Shown here piece by piece: positions 27,423-35,157 of a DNA stretch of 64,000 bases. Source of the stretch: Candidatus Gastranaerophilales bacterium. GTDB lineage: Bacteria > Cyanobacteriota > Vampirovibrionia > Gastranaerophilales > Gastranaerophilaceae. Each line of letters opens with the position of its first letter. The first letter of the stretch is position 1. The stretch lies in contig JAFTXY010000001.1 of assembly GCA_017461425.1 (NCBI GenBank), forward strand, positions 104,999 through 168,998, given 5' to 3'. The notes under the pieces are model-generated. The model had not been told where the DNA came from and did not search any database. It worked only from the letters and a program-made list of their open reading frames with translations. The position numbers and the translations under genes are program-made.

Positions 27423-28940
27423 ATGCTAAAACCAAATGAGAATATAGAAGAAATAACCCCATACAAAATAGATGAATATAGAAATCAATGGCGATTAAAA
27501 CTTGATGCTAATGAAAATATATATGGCTGCAGTCCTAATATAATTAGTGCTATTAAAAATATTGATGCGCAAGATATTTCTCTATATCCTTGTTATGGAA
27601 AATTAATCAATAAACTATCTGAAAAATATGAAATCAAAAATAAAAATATTCTTTTATCAAATGGTTGCGATGAAGCGTTAAATATAGTTGTTAATTCATA
27701 TTTAAATAAAAATGAGGAAATATTATCCTTAACCCCATCTTTTTCAATGCCAAATTTATATGCAAAAGCAACTGGTGCCAAAATCAAACAAATCGACTAC
27801 CAAGAAAAATTTATTTTTAATATAAACACCATAAAAGAAAATATAACCAACGACACAAAAATAATTTATCTAGCAAGTCCAAATAATCCAACAGGAGAAG
27901 CGATAAAACCAATTGAAATAGGATTATTATTAGAAGAATTCAAGGAAAAACTTTTTATAATAGATTGCACATATATAAATTATTCATACAATTTTGTTTT
28001 GGAAGATTATATAAATTTAATCAAAAAATACGATAATGTTGCCATAATGAAGTCATTTTCAAAAGACTTCGCAATTGCAGGATTAAGATTTGGTATAACA
28101 TTTGCAAATGAAAATATAATAAACAATTTATATAAAATAGCATCTCCTTATAACGTAAATATGATTGCCGCAAATTGCGCAATGGTAGCATTAAACGATG
28201 AAAAATATTTTGAAAAAATAAAAGAATTAAACAATACAACAAAAGAATTTTTATATGAAAATTTAAAAGAGCTAGGCTTTAATCCATATCCATCTGAAGC
28301 GAATTTCATTCTTTGTGATTTTGGAGAATATTGTGATTTTTATTATGAAAAATTGAAAAAAAATGGAGTAATTACAAGAAATTATTCAAAAAATTCCCCC
28401 ATAGCAAATTGTCTTAGAATTACAATTCCAACAATTGGTGGCGCAAAATACATTCTTGAATTATTAAAAAGAAAAAATGTTTTAATTTTTAATTTAGACA
28501 ACATAAATGAAGATACAAAATTAAAAGAAACGTTAGATGAGTTGTCACTAAACTATGATTATACTTTATACACAACAAAAACAAAAAAAGAAATTGAAGA
28601 ATTTTTAAAAAAATTAAACATTGAAAATTATTTTTACTATAAAATCACAAGCGAAGATTTTCCAGAAAATTTGCAGAAACCAAATTCAACTGCACTTAAA
28701 AAAATTATGAACTCTTGTCCAAATATATCAATAAAATATATAGCAAACGATGTTGACGACATTATTGCTGCAAATGCTATAAATTTAAATCTAATTGGAT
28801 ATATCGAAACAACCTCAATAAATAATGATTTATTAAACAACTTCAAACATCTTGGAGTAAAATATATTTTAAATAATGTCAATGATTTAAATAATTTATT
28901 AATAGAAATGGAAAAAGATAATGAAAAGAATATCTACTAA
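27423..28940 (+). CDS. hisC: Histidinol-phosphate aminotransferase fused to a HAD-like domain lacking its nucleophile
   Basis: A 505-aa fusion. Residues 1-350 are a PLP aminotransferase of the HisC type (KLDANENIYG, ASPNNPTGE, and MKSFSKDFAIAGLRFG with the PLP Lys). It converts imidazole-acetol phosphate to histidinol phosphate. Residues ~353-500 match a HAD phosphatase: VLIFNLDNI at motif I, IKYIANDVDDIIAANA at motif IV. In motif I the nucleophilic Asp is Asn357 while Asp359 is kept, so phosphatase activity is unlikely. The next gene is a HisB without a phosphatase half, so a HisC-HAD fusion for the missing step would make sense if the domain were active. Confidence 0.88.
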   Translation: MLKPNENIEEITPYKIDEYRNQWRLKLDANENIYGCSPNIISAIKNIDAQDISLYPCYGKLINKLSEKYEIKNKNILLSNGCDEALNIVVNSYLNKNEEILSLTPSFSMPNLYAKATGAKIKQIDYQEKFIFNINTIKENITNDTKIIYLASPNNPTGEAIKPIEIGLLLEEFKEKLFIIDCTYINYSYNFVLEDYINLIKKYDNVAIMKSFSKDFAIAGLRFGITFANENIINNLYKIASPYNVNMIAANCAMVALNDEKYFEKIKELNNTTKEFLYENLKELGFNPYPSEANFILCDFGEYCDFYYEKLKKNGVITRNYSKNSPIANCLRITIPTIGGAKYILELLKRKNVLIFNLDNINEDTKLKETLDELSLNYDYTLYTTKTKKEIEEFLKKLNIENYFYYKITSEDFPENLQKPNSTALKKIMNSCPNISIKYIANDVDDIIAANAINLNLIGYIETTSINNDLLNNFKHLGVKYILNNVNDLNNLLIEMEKDNEKNIY

Positions 28941-29499
28941 AACAAGAAAAACAAACGAAACAGAGATATCTTTAAATATAAATTTAGATGGAAACGGCAA
29001 ATATAATATCAAAACTCCTTGTCGATTTTTCAATCATATGCTTGAACAACTAAGCGCACATAGCGGAATTGATATAGATTTAGACGCAAAAGCTCTTGAT
29101 AATAATTTTCACCATTTAATCGAAGATTGTGCTATAACATTAGGACAAGCGATTTTAGAAGCATTGAAAGACAAAAAAGGCATCAAAAGATATTCAAATA
29201 TTGTTCTTCCAATGGACGAAGCCTTAATTCTGTGCGCTCTTGACATTTCAGGAAGAGCTTATTTTAAAATGAATATAGAATTAAAAGATAATATAACAGA
29301 TGATTTTGAGACAATTTTATTTCATCACTTCTTTAATAGTCTTGCTAATAATTCAGGTATCTGTTTACATTTAAAAATGTTTGATGGATATGATACACAT
29401 CATATTATTGAAGCAAGCTTCAAAGCATTTGCAAGATGCTTAAGAGAATCTATTAAAATAGAAGGTTCCGAAATACCCTCCACAAAAGGCTTATTATAA
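28921..29499 (+). CDS. hisB: Imidazoleglycerol-phosphate dehydratase
   Basis: A 192-aa monofunctional IGPD that dehydrates imidazoleglycerol phosphate in histidine synthesis. Metal-binding motifs: FFNHMLEQLSAHSGIDI, HHLIEDCAITLG and THHIIEASFKAFARCL. The ATG lies inside the last 20 bases of hisC, so translation is coupled. No other his genes are nearby, so the pathway is dispersed. Confidence 0.96.
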   Translation: MKRISTKTRKTNETEISLNINLDGNGKYNIKTPCRFFNHMLEQLSAHSGIDIDLDAKALDNNFHHLIEDCAITLGQAILEALKDKKGIKRYSNIVLPMDEALILCALDISGRAYFKMNIELKDNITDDFETILFHHFFNSLANNSGICLHLKMFDGYDTHHIIEASFKAFARCLRESIKIEGSEIPSTKGLL

Positions 29500-29534
29500 T
29501 TTTTTCAATTTTGTGTTTATTTAAAATGAACATT

Positions 29535-29556
29535 TCTAAAACAAAATCGTTTTAGA
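29535..29556 (+). promoter_or_regulatory. 8-bp inverted repeat upstream of the His-rich protein gene
   Basis: TCTAAAAC (29535-29542) and GTTTTAGA (29549-29556), perfect complements with a 6-base gap, with no T run after. It could be an operator for the His-rich gene 45 bases downstream. Confidence 0.4.
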
Positions 29557-29600
29557 TAATGTAAGTTTTTTGTAAAACACAAAATAAAGGAGAAGTTATT

Positions 29601-29906
29601 ATGTCAGAAGAAATTAAAATTGATACAAACAAAGAATGTTTTTGCAAAAGCAAAGGCTTTAGAAGTTTTTTAGTTGTTTCTTTGGGTAGTTTTGTTGGAG
29701 TATTTTGTGCATTAAGTTTATTTGCTGCACTTCATAAACCACCAATGATGCATCATGGTTTTGGACCAAAATTTCACCACTATCATCATCACGCAATGAT
29801 GAAACATCACAAAGATTGCAACTGCCCTTATCATAAAAAATTTCAAAAGCACCCAGAAGAATTTAAAAAACAGTTTGATAAAAAAGAAATCAAAGACAAA
29901 GATTAA
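29601..29906 (+). CDS. Small membrane protein with a His-rich tail
   Basis: A 101-aa protein. A short Cys-containing N-terminus (KECFCKSK) precedes one membrane segment at ~22-45. A His-rich stretch follows (HHGFGPKFHHYHHHAMMKHH plus CNCPYHKK), then a charged tail. With 13 or so His, Met and Cys within ~35 residues it should bind divalent metals. Topology, whether periplasmic or cytosolic for the His tail, is not certain. AAAGGAGA precedes the ATG, and the gene has its own terminator. Similar His-rich membrane proteins act in metal storage or tolerance, which is inference here. Confidence 0.7.
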   Translation: MSEEIKIDTNKECFCKSKGFRSFLVVSLGSFVGVFCALSLFAALHKPPMMHHGFGPKFHHYHHHAMMKHHKDCNCPYHKKFQKHPEEFKKQFDKKEIKDKD

Positions 29907-29923
29907 TAGTTACCAATAGGGGG

Positions 29924-29946
29924 AAAGGTCGGAAACGACCTTTTTT
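29924..29946 (+). terminator. Rho-independent terminator with a GAAA tetraloop
   Basis: AAAGGTCG (29924-29931), GAAA loop, CGACCTTT (29936-29943), TTT. Confidence 0.9.
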
Positions 29947-30000
29947 CATTTTTAATGCTTGAAATTTAAATTTGTTCATGTAAGAATTGTTTTACAAGGT

Positions 30001-30074
30001 GGCTGGGTAGCTCAGCTGGCTAGAGCGTTCGGCTCATACCCGAGAGGTCGAGAGTTCAAGTCTCTCCCCAGCTA
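30001..30074 (+). tRNA. tRNA-Met (CAT)
   Basis: Acceptor GGCTGGG (30001-30007) pairs with CCCAGCT (30067-30073) with a G-U closing pair; D stem GCTC/GAGC; anticodon loop CTCATAC; T arm GAGAG/CTCTC with TTCAAGT. Discriminator A; CCA is not encoded, unlike tRNA-Asp. It lacks the initiator features (C1-A72 mismatch, GGG/CCC anticodon stem), so it is an elongator Met tRNA or a tRNA-Ile with modified CAU. Confidence 0.93.
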
Positions 30075-30206
30075 ATAAAAAGAGTTCCATTTAGGAGCTC
30101 TTTTTTTCATGGTCGAGACTACGTCTCAGCTCCAAGCTTCGCTTTACGCATACTGACGTTCTAATGTTCGCAAGCTCACAAAGAACCTCAGCATCCCCAG
30201 CTAATA
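30065..30206 (+). repeat. Direct repeat of the tRNA-Met 3' end
   Basis: TCCCCAGCTAATA occurs at 30065-30077 (end of tRNA-Met) and again at 30194-30206. Each copy is followed by an AAAGAGTT terminator hairpin. The ~117 bases between are less AT-rich than the surroundings and include GAGAC/GTCTC arms. This is the pattern left by integration into a tRNA 3' end, or by a tRNA duplication that has mostly decayed. Confidence 0.6.
30080..30107 (+). terminator. Terminator after tRNA-Met
   Basis: AAGAGTTCC (30080-30088) and GGAGCTCTT (30094-30102), one G-U pair, followed by TTTTT. Confidence 0.85.
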
Positions 30207-30211
30207 TTTAC

Positions 30212-30243
30212 AAAGAGTTTCGGAAAATCGAAACTCTTTTTTA
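30212..30243 (+). terminator. Second AAAGAGTTTCG terminator after the duplicated tRNA end
   Basis: AAAGAGTTTCG (30212-30222), loop GAAAAT, CGAAACTCTTT (30229-30239), TTT. There is no gene between it and the previous terminator, so it marks a lost gene. Confidence 0.8.
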
Positions 30244-30351
30244 GTGTCACTGTTTCAAATTGTTTCATTTGCGTTTTACTTTTCTAAATCTAGCATTGTC
30301 ACAAACCCTCCTCTAATGCGTTTTTAAGCGTTTTTCTTTTATAACAATACC

Positions 30352-30376
30352 AAAACACCCCTCAAAAAGGGGTGTC
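30352..30376 (-). terminator. Terminator of the minus-strand micro-operon
   Basis: ACACCCC (30355-30361) and GGGGTGT (30369-30375) with a 7-base loop. On the minus strand it is followed by TTTTG, just after the 78-aa gene. The 110 bases to its left (30244-30351) hold no gene I can support. Confidence 0.75.
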
Positions 30377-30390
30377 AAATTTTAAATTTA

Positions 30391-30627
30391 TTAATCTTTT
30401 TCAATTTGTTTTATGTTGCAATATTTGTTTTTATTATCCCATTCCCAGTTATATTTTGTGCAATTATCTTCATTAATTTCAATTAAACCATATTCGGTAT
30501 TAAGTTTTAAACCAGCTTTGCAATATCCAGTATCTAAACAATAGTCTTTCTCATCAAATAATATGAGATAAAGAAAAATAAAAATTACTGTAATTATAAT
30601 TGTTGGAATAATAAAAAACTTTTTCAT
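30391..30627 (-). CDS. Small single-pass membrane protein, 78 aa
   Basis: Not recognised. One N-terminal membrane segment or uncleaved signal (IIPTIIITVIFIFLYLILF), then a ~50-residue exported domain with four Cys (YCLDTGYCKAG, DNCTKYN, KYCNIK) that could form two disulfides. Third gene of a minus-strand micro-operon, 2 bases after the 48-aa gene, with a terminator behind it. Confidence 0.6.
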   Translation of the reverse strand: MKKFFIIPTIIITVIFIFLYLILFDEKDYCLDTGYCKAGLKLNTEYGLIEINEDNCTKYNWEWDNKNKYCNIKQIEKD

Positions 30628-30629
30628 AA

Positions 30630-30776
30630 TTAATATTTAGAAGACAATCCTTTTGGCCTATATTTATCAACTAAAATTCTACAATCATCTTCTTTGTTTT
30701 TCAAGCCTTGCAATCTGCCATACATGTTTGCACAGTGGTCTTTTCTGTAATCTTCCATGATTTCGCTAGGTGTCAT
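30630..30776 (-). CDS. Very small protein, 48 aa, coupled to the gene upstream
   Basis: Starts TPSEIMEDYRKDHCANMYGR and ends RPKGLSSKY; charged, probably helical, two Cys. Its ATG overlaps the stop of the 76-aa gene in an ATGA arrangement (30773-30776), and its stop lies 2 bases before the ATG of the 78-aa gene, which makes it a credible middle gene. Not recognised. Confidence 0.55.
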   Translation of the reverse strand: MTPSEIMEDYRKDHCANMYGRLQGLKNKEDDCRILVDKYRPKGLSSKY

Positions 30777-31003
30777 TTTTGTGCCGTCTTTTTTCTTTTT
30801 GTATTTGCTTCTTTGATGTCGTGATAATTTTGTCTAAAAGCATCTATTCCGCCTTTAATTTGTTTCAATTCATCAATTGACGAATAGAGTATTTGTTTTG
30901 GACTCAAATTGTCGCCTAATTCATTTAATAATTTATTGCGCTCTTCTTTTTCTTTAATAGAATCAGAATAAAGAATGTTTTTTGCATCTTGATTGTTAAA
31001 CAT
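30773..31003 (-). CDS. Small charged helical protein, 76 aa
   Basis: Not recognised. Highly charged and helical (SIKEKEERNKLLNELGDNL, ELKQIKGGIDAFRQNY), with no signal or membrane segment. AAGGAGG lies 9 bases before the ATG, one of the best ribosome sites in the window. First gene of the micro-operon, behind the promoter at 31065-31092. Confidence 0.6.
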   Translation of the reverse strand: MFNNQDAKNILYSDSIKEKEERNKLLNELGDNLSPKQILYSSIDELKQIKGGIDAFRQNYHDIKEANTKRKKTAQK

Positions 31004-31064
31004 CTTCTTTTTGCCTCCTTATGCGATAAATAACACAACCAAAAAATAACAGGTTTATAATTTA

Positions 31065-31092
31065 AATATAACATATTTTGTTATTTAGTCAA
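31065..31092 (-). promoter_or_regulatory. Promoter with an operator in its spacer
   Basis: On the minus strand TTGACT (31087-31092), a 16-base spacer and TATATT (31065-31070). The spacer carries a perfect inverted repeat, ATAACA (31068-31073) and TGTTAT (31079-31084), with another ATAACA at 31046-31051. A repressor bound there would block polymerase directly. Confidence 0.6.
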
Positions 31093-31125
31093 TACTATAT
31101 TTACAAATAATGTATTATGACAAGA

Positions 31126-31185
31126 TATAATTGACAAATTATAATTTATCCAAACGTTTTATCAATTCTTAAAATGAGTTATAAT
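31126..31185 (+). promoter_or_regulatory. Promoter region of the matrixin gene, with palindrome
   Basis: TATAAT (31180-31185) lies 7 bases before the ATG at 31193 with no Shine-Dalgarno; the -35 (TTTTAT, 31157-31162) is weak. Upstream at 31126-31143 is a palindrome TATAATT/AATTATA around GACA, a candidate activator or repressor site. Confidence 0.5.
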
Positions 31186-31192
31186 AGAAACT

Positions 31193-31753
31193 ATGAAAAG
31201 ATTATTATTGTTATTGTTTGTTTTAATATTTTCAACACAAGTATTTGCAAGAGAAGATTTTAGAACATATTATTCAACTCTTGATTATCCTGCTGTTTGG
31301 ATAAATCCAAAAAACATAAAAGTTTATATATATCCTGATGAATATAAAGAACAAATTCTAAGAAATGCATTTAACACTTGGGATGGCGCTTTAAGGAGTA
31401 ATCTTGATTTTAAATATGTTGATGAACCAAGTAAAGCTGATATTACAATAAAATATGTCAAAAAATTAGATGGAAGAAATGCTGGAGAAACCAAAACGGG
31501 ACACGTTAAACTTCAGGGAAAAGTTTATCTTGGAAGGGCGGATATCTCTATTGCAAAAACAAATTATATAGGTTTTACATGTACAGATTTAGAATTATTA
31601 AAAACAGCACTACATGAAATCGGACATGCAATTGGAATTTTGGGTCATAGCAAAAATATAACAGATATAATGTATTATTCTACTGCAAGTCATAGACAAA
31701 GTACTTTATCAGATAAAGATATAGAAACAGTTAATAAAATATACGGTTTTTAA
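31193..31753 (+). CDS. Secreted matrixin-like (M10) metalloprotease
   Basis: A 186-aa protein with a signal peptide (residues 1-19, ending QVFA). The catalytic zinc motif is complete, HEIGHAIGILGH (HExxHxxGxxH), followed by a Met-turn (DIMYY). Upstream strands resemble the matrixin core (VYIYPDEYKEQILRNAFNTW). It has no propeptide or C-terminal anchor, so it is a minimal exported endopeptidase. Located just before the polysaccharide locus, but on its own promoter. Substrate unknown. Confidence 0.88.
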   Translation: MKRLLLLLFVLIFSTQVFAREDFRTYYSTLDYPAVWINPKNIKVYIYPDEYKEQILRNAFNTWDGALRSNLDFKYVDEPSKADITIKYVKKLDGRNAGETKTGHVKLQGKVYLGRADISIAKTNYIGFTCTDLELLKTALHEIGHAIGILGHSKNITDIMYYSTASHRQSTLSDKDIETVNKIYGF

Positions 31754-31769
31754 TTTAAGGCATTTACTT

Positions 31770-32927
31770 TTGAATACAAATTATGATTACAAAAGAAAAA
31801 GAATAAAATTTTTAGGTATTTCATTTACATTCAAAACAAAAAAATGGCTAAAAGAAGCCATTGTTCAGAATATAAAACTAAATAAAACAAATCTGAGTTA
31901 TCAAATAAAAACAAATAAAAACATCTTATTTATAGTTAGCAATTTAATGGAAAAAGGCGGAATAGAAACAAGGCTTTTTCAATATATAAATCAACTGACA
32001 AATTTAGGATGGAATTGTTATATCTTAAGTGAAAATAATAAAAATGAGGATTTAAATAAATTTATTAATTTTTATTTAAATTTTGATGCTAAAAATTTTG
32101 ATGATTGCTTGAATGAAATTATTGATAAATACAATATCAAAACAATTGAATTTCAATTTAAAAATCCAAAAATACTGAAAAATCTTAATCTGAAAAATCT
32201 TAAAAAGAAGGCAACTATTGGTTATACAATTCATAATACAGGAATTAAAAATCAAAATTTAATTAACAATTTTAATTATAAGATTTTTGTCAGCAAATTT
32301 ATGTATGAAAATCATTATAGAAAAATATCAAACCCTACAATCATCCAAAATCAAATTGAAATAGATAAATACATAAATGTTCCAAGCTGGGAATACAAAA
32401 ACCAAAAAACAGCATTATTAATTTCACGCATATCACAAGATAAACTAGCTTCAATAGAATGTTTTATTCAATATTGTATAAAAAATAACATAGATTTTTT
32501 AATTGCAGGAAAACAAGAACCAAAGAAAAATATTAAAGAAAAAATATTAAAAAAATACAATCTAAACGAAAATATTTTTATAGGCAATATTGATACAATT
32601 GATTATTTAAGCAAAAATATTGAAAATATTTTATTTGTAGGAGGAATGGGGCTATCAATATTAGAAGCATTATTTTTAAATTTTCCTTGTTTTTGTTGTA
32701 ATAATTACAAGGCAAAAAGCTATTCATTTATAACTAAAAACAATATTCAATATTTTGATAATTTCACAATTAATAAAAATTCGCTTATAGTAAAAAATAG
32801 AAAGAAAGAATATTGTCTTGATTTAGAAGATATATCAAAATATCAACAAAGAGATTTTATTATCAAAAATAGAAACATAAATTCAACAATACAAAATTAT
32901 ATAGAAACAATCAAAAACAATGTTTAA
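31770..32927 (+). CDS. GT4-like glycosyltransferase with an N-terminal LGI tag
   Basis: A 385-aa protein starting with TTG (AAGG about 10 bases upstream). Residues ~50-380 resemble a GT-B glycosyltransferase: NILFIVSNLMEKGGIETRLF is the typical GT4 start (glycine loop), ALLISRISQDKLASIECFI and LFVGGMGLSILEALFLNFP the C-terminal donor-binding half. The first 24 residues contain RIKFLGISFTFK, a version of the tag found through the locus. It lies 16 bases after the matrixin gene and overlaps the next gene by 8. Confidence 0.75.
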   Translation: MNTNYDYKRKRIKFLGISFTFKTKKWLKEAIVQNIKLNKTNLSYQIKTNKNILFIVSNLMEKGGIETRLFQYINQLTNLGWNCYILSENNKNEDLNKFINFYLNFDAKNFDDCLNEIIDKYNIKTIEFQFKNPKILKNLNLKNLKKKATIGYTIHNTGIKNQNLINNFNYKIFVSKFMYENHYRKISNPTIIQNQIEIDKYINVPSWEYKNQKTALLISRISQDKLASIECFIQYCIKNNIDFLIAGKQEPKKNIKEKILKKYNLNENIFIGNIDTIDYLSKNIENILFVGGMGLSILEALFLNFPCFCCNNYKAKSYSFITKNNIQYFDNFTINKNSLIVKNRKKEYCLDLEDISKYQQRDFIIKNRNINSTIQNYIETIKNNV

Positions 32928-33945
32928 AATCGGCAAAGAAAATTATCATATTGTAATTAATTTTTTAGGAATAAAACTAAAATTTAAAAACACTAAAAAA
33001 ATTTTTAAAGACTTCCAAAAAACACAGTTATTACTTAAAAGAATGCAAATACCAACAATTTATCTTGCTAATTTATCAACGAAACAAAAAATTTGGTACT
33101 TATCAGATAAATTTTATAAAGAAGTTGGCTATTTCCCAGATTTTAAAAATCCAAAAACATTTAATGAAAAAATCAACTGGATGAAATTTAATTATTACAA
33201 TCCGCAAGAAGAAAAAATAATCGATAAATATGAATTTAAAAACTATATTAAAAATAAATTAAAAAAAGATTATACTGTTCCGCTAATTGATGTTTATGAA
33301 GATGTAAATGAGATCAATTTTGATAAACTTCCTCAAAAATTTGTTATAAAAAGCACAATAAGTGGAGGCTCAAGCGGAGTTGAAATAATAAAAGACAAAA
33401 ATAAAACAGATATTAATAAACTAAAATATAAATTCAACAATCTTTTACAAGAATGGCATTCGATTTATTATTATTCATTTTGCAGAGGTTATAAAAATAT
33501 AAAACCAAGAATAATAATAGAAGAATATATAGAACAAAATAATCACCAACTTTATGATTACAAATTTTTCTGCTTTAATGGCGAAATTAAAATAATAGAA
33601 TTCATCTCGAATAGAAAAAATGGAAATTTCTGCGCATCTTTTTATGATGAAAACTGGAAAAAATTAAATTTATATTCAAGTAACCACAAAACAGGCAAAA
33701 GCGCAAAACCAAAGAATTTTGAAAAAATGAAAGAAATTGCAAAAATTTTATCAAATGATTTTCCTTTTGTAAGAGTAGATATGTACAATATAAATGGCAA
33801 AATTTATATAGGCGAAATGACTTTTACGCCTCTAAGTGGCTTTATGAAATTCAATCCATTAGTTTGGGATAATAAACTTGGAGAATATTTAAAACTTGAA
33901 AAAATTGAACCAAAATTCATTAAAATATTAAATGAATTTTTATAA
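32920..33945 (+). CDS. TupA-like ATP-grasp protein with an N-terminal LGI tag
   Basis: A 341-aa protein of the TupA-like family (named for teichuronopeptide synthesis in Bacillus). Signatures: NPKTFNEKINWMKF, DKLPQKFVIKSTISGG, IIIEEYIEQNNHQLYDYKFF, FPFVRVDMYNINGKIYIGEMTFTP in two adjoining parts. ATP-grasp enzymes ligate a carboxylate to an amine or similar, so it may add an amino acid to a sugar acid. Residues 11-25 carry VINFLGIKLKFK, the locus tag. A second copy of this domain is the C-terminal half of the protein at 41666. Confidence 0.85.
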   Translation: MFKIGKENYHIVINFLGIKLKFKNTKKIFKDFQKTQLLLKRMQIPTIYLANLSTKQKIWYLSDKFYKEVGYFPDFKNPKTFNEKINWMKFNYYNPQEEKIIDKYEFKNYIKNKLKKDYTVPLIDVYEDVNEINFDKLPQKFVIKSTISGGSSGVEIIKDKNKTDINKLKYKFNNLLQEWHSIYYYSFCRGYKNIKPRIIIEEYIEQNNHQLYDYKFFCFNGEIKIIEFISNRKNGNFCASFYDENWKKLNLYSSNHKTGKSAKPKNFEKMKEIAKILSNDFPFVRVDMYNINGKIYIGEMTFTPLSGFMKFNPLVWDNKLGEYLKLEKIEPKFIKILNEFL

Positions 33946-33964
33946 CAAAAACAGATAACATTAG

Positions 33965-33992
33965 TTAACATTTCATAGAATATATTTATATT
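33965..33992 (+). promoter_or_regulatory. Promoter of the glf-to-ugd operon
   Basis: TTAACA (33965-33970), 16-base spacer, TATATT (33987-33992), with AGAGGA before the glf ATG. The next terminator in this direction is at 48871, so the transcript could be about 14.9 kb. Confidence 0.55.
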
Positions 33993-34053
33993 CGTGTTAC
34001 GATAATTTTGAGCATAGCTTGCAAGTTTATTTCTAATATTCAAGAGGATTTAT

Positions 34054-35157
34054 ATGACTAAAAACTTAATAATAGGCGCTGGTTTTTCAGGTGCTGTATT
34101 AGCTAACTTATTGGCTAATAAATTAAACGAAAAAGTGCTTATTATAGATAAAAAAGACCATATCGCAGGAAACTGCTATGATTATCGTGACAAAAACGGT
34201 ATTATGATTCACAAATATGGCTCTCATATTTTTCACACATCAAATGAAAAAGTGTGGAATTTTATAAGAAAATTTGGTGATTTTAATCAATATATGCACA
34301 AAGTTATTGCAGTTATTGATGGCATAGAAACAACAATTCCATTTAACTTTAATACAATTTACGATGTTTTTCCAAAAACTCTTGCAAAAAGACTTGAAAA
34401 AAAATTGTTAAAAAAATTCGAATATAATAAAAAAGTCCCAATATTAGAATTTCAAAAACAAGATGATGAAGATTTAAAATTTCTTGCAAATTACGTATAT
34501 GAAAAAGTTTTCTTGCATTATACAACAAAACAGTGGGGAGTATCTCCAGAAGATGTTGACGGAGCAGTGACAGCAAGAGTTCCTGTTTATCTAAGCAAAG
34601 ATAACAGATATTTCCAAGACAAATATCAAGGGCTTCCACTAGAAGGTTATACAAAACTTGTTGAAAACATGTTAAACCATCCTAATATCGAAGTTAAATT
34701 AAACACAGATTACAAAGATATAAATGAAAATTTTGATAGAACATTTTACACAGGCGCAATTGATGAATTTTTCAATTATGAATTTGGACAACTTCCATAC
34801 AGAAGCGTTAATTTCAAATTCGAAGAATATGATAGAGAGTTTTATCAATCAAATTCTGTTGTAAATTATCCTTGCAATTATGATTTCACAAGAATTCACG
34901 AATATAAATACTATTTAAATGATAAATCCAACAAAACAGTTATAGCAAAAGAATATTCAGAATTTTTTGAACTTGGAAAAAATGAAAGATATTACCCAAT
35001 TCCAAAAGACGAAAATATCGAACTATACAATAAATACTTACAAAAAGCTAAAACTCTTAAAAATATTTATTTCCTCGGAAGATTAGGAGATTACAAATAT
35101 TACGATATGGATAAAGCCATCCTTAGAGCGCTAGAATTATTCGAGGAAATTAATTAA
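34054..35157 (+). CDS. glf: UDP-galactopyranose mutase
   Basis: A 367-aa FAD enzyme that interconverts UDP-Galp and UDP-Galf. Signatures: LIIGAGFSGAVLANLLA (FAD-binding), DHIAGNCYDY, HKYGSHIFHTS, YTTKQWG, and the C-terminal FLGRLGDYKYYDMD. It commits this locus to a galactofuranose-containing glycan. First gene of the long operon; the stop overlaps the galE ATG. Confidence 0.97.
   Translation: MTKNLIIGAGFSGAVLANLLANKLNEKVLIIDKKDHIAGNCYDYRDKNGIMIHKYGSHIFHTSNEKVWNFIRKFGDFNQYMHKVIAVIDGIETTIPFNFNTIYDVFPKTLAKRLEKKLLKKFEYNKKVPILEFQKQDDEDLKFLANYVYEKVFLHYTTKQWGVSPEDVDGAVTARVPVYLSKDNRYFQDKYQGLPLEGYTKLVENMLNHPNIEVKLNTDYKDINENFDRTFYTGAIDEFFNYEFGQLPYRSVNFKFEEYDREFYQSNSVVNYPCNYDFTRIHEYKYYLNDKSNKTVIAKEYSEFFELGKNERYYPIPKDENIELYNKYLQKAKTLKNIYFLGRLGDYKYYDMDKAILRALELFEEIN

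Noticed and set aside
30001..30074. Initiator tRNA
   Set aside because: It lacks the C1-A72 mismatch and three G-C pairs in the anticodon stem expected for initiator tRNA.
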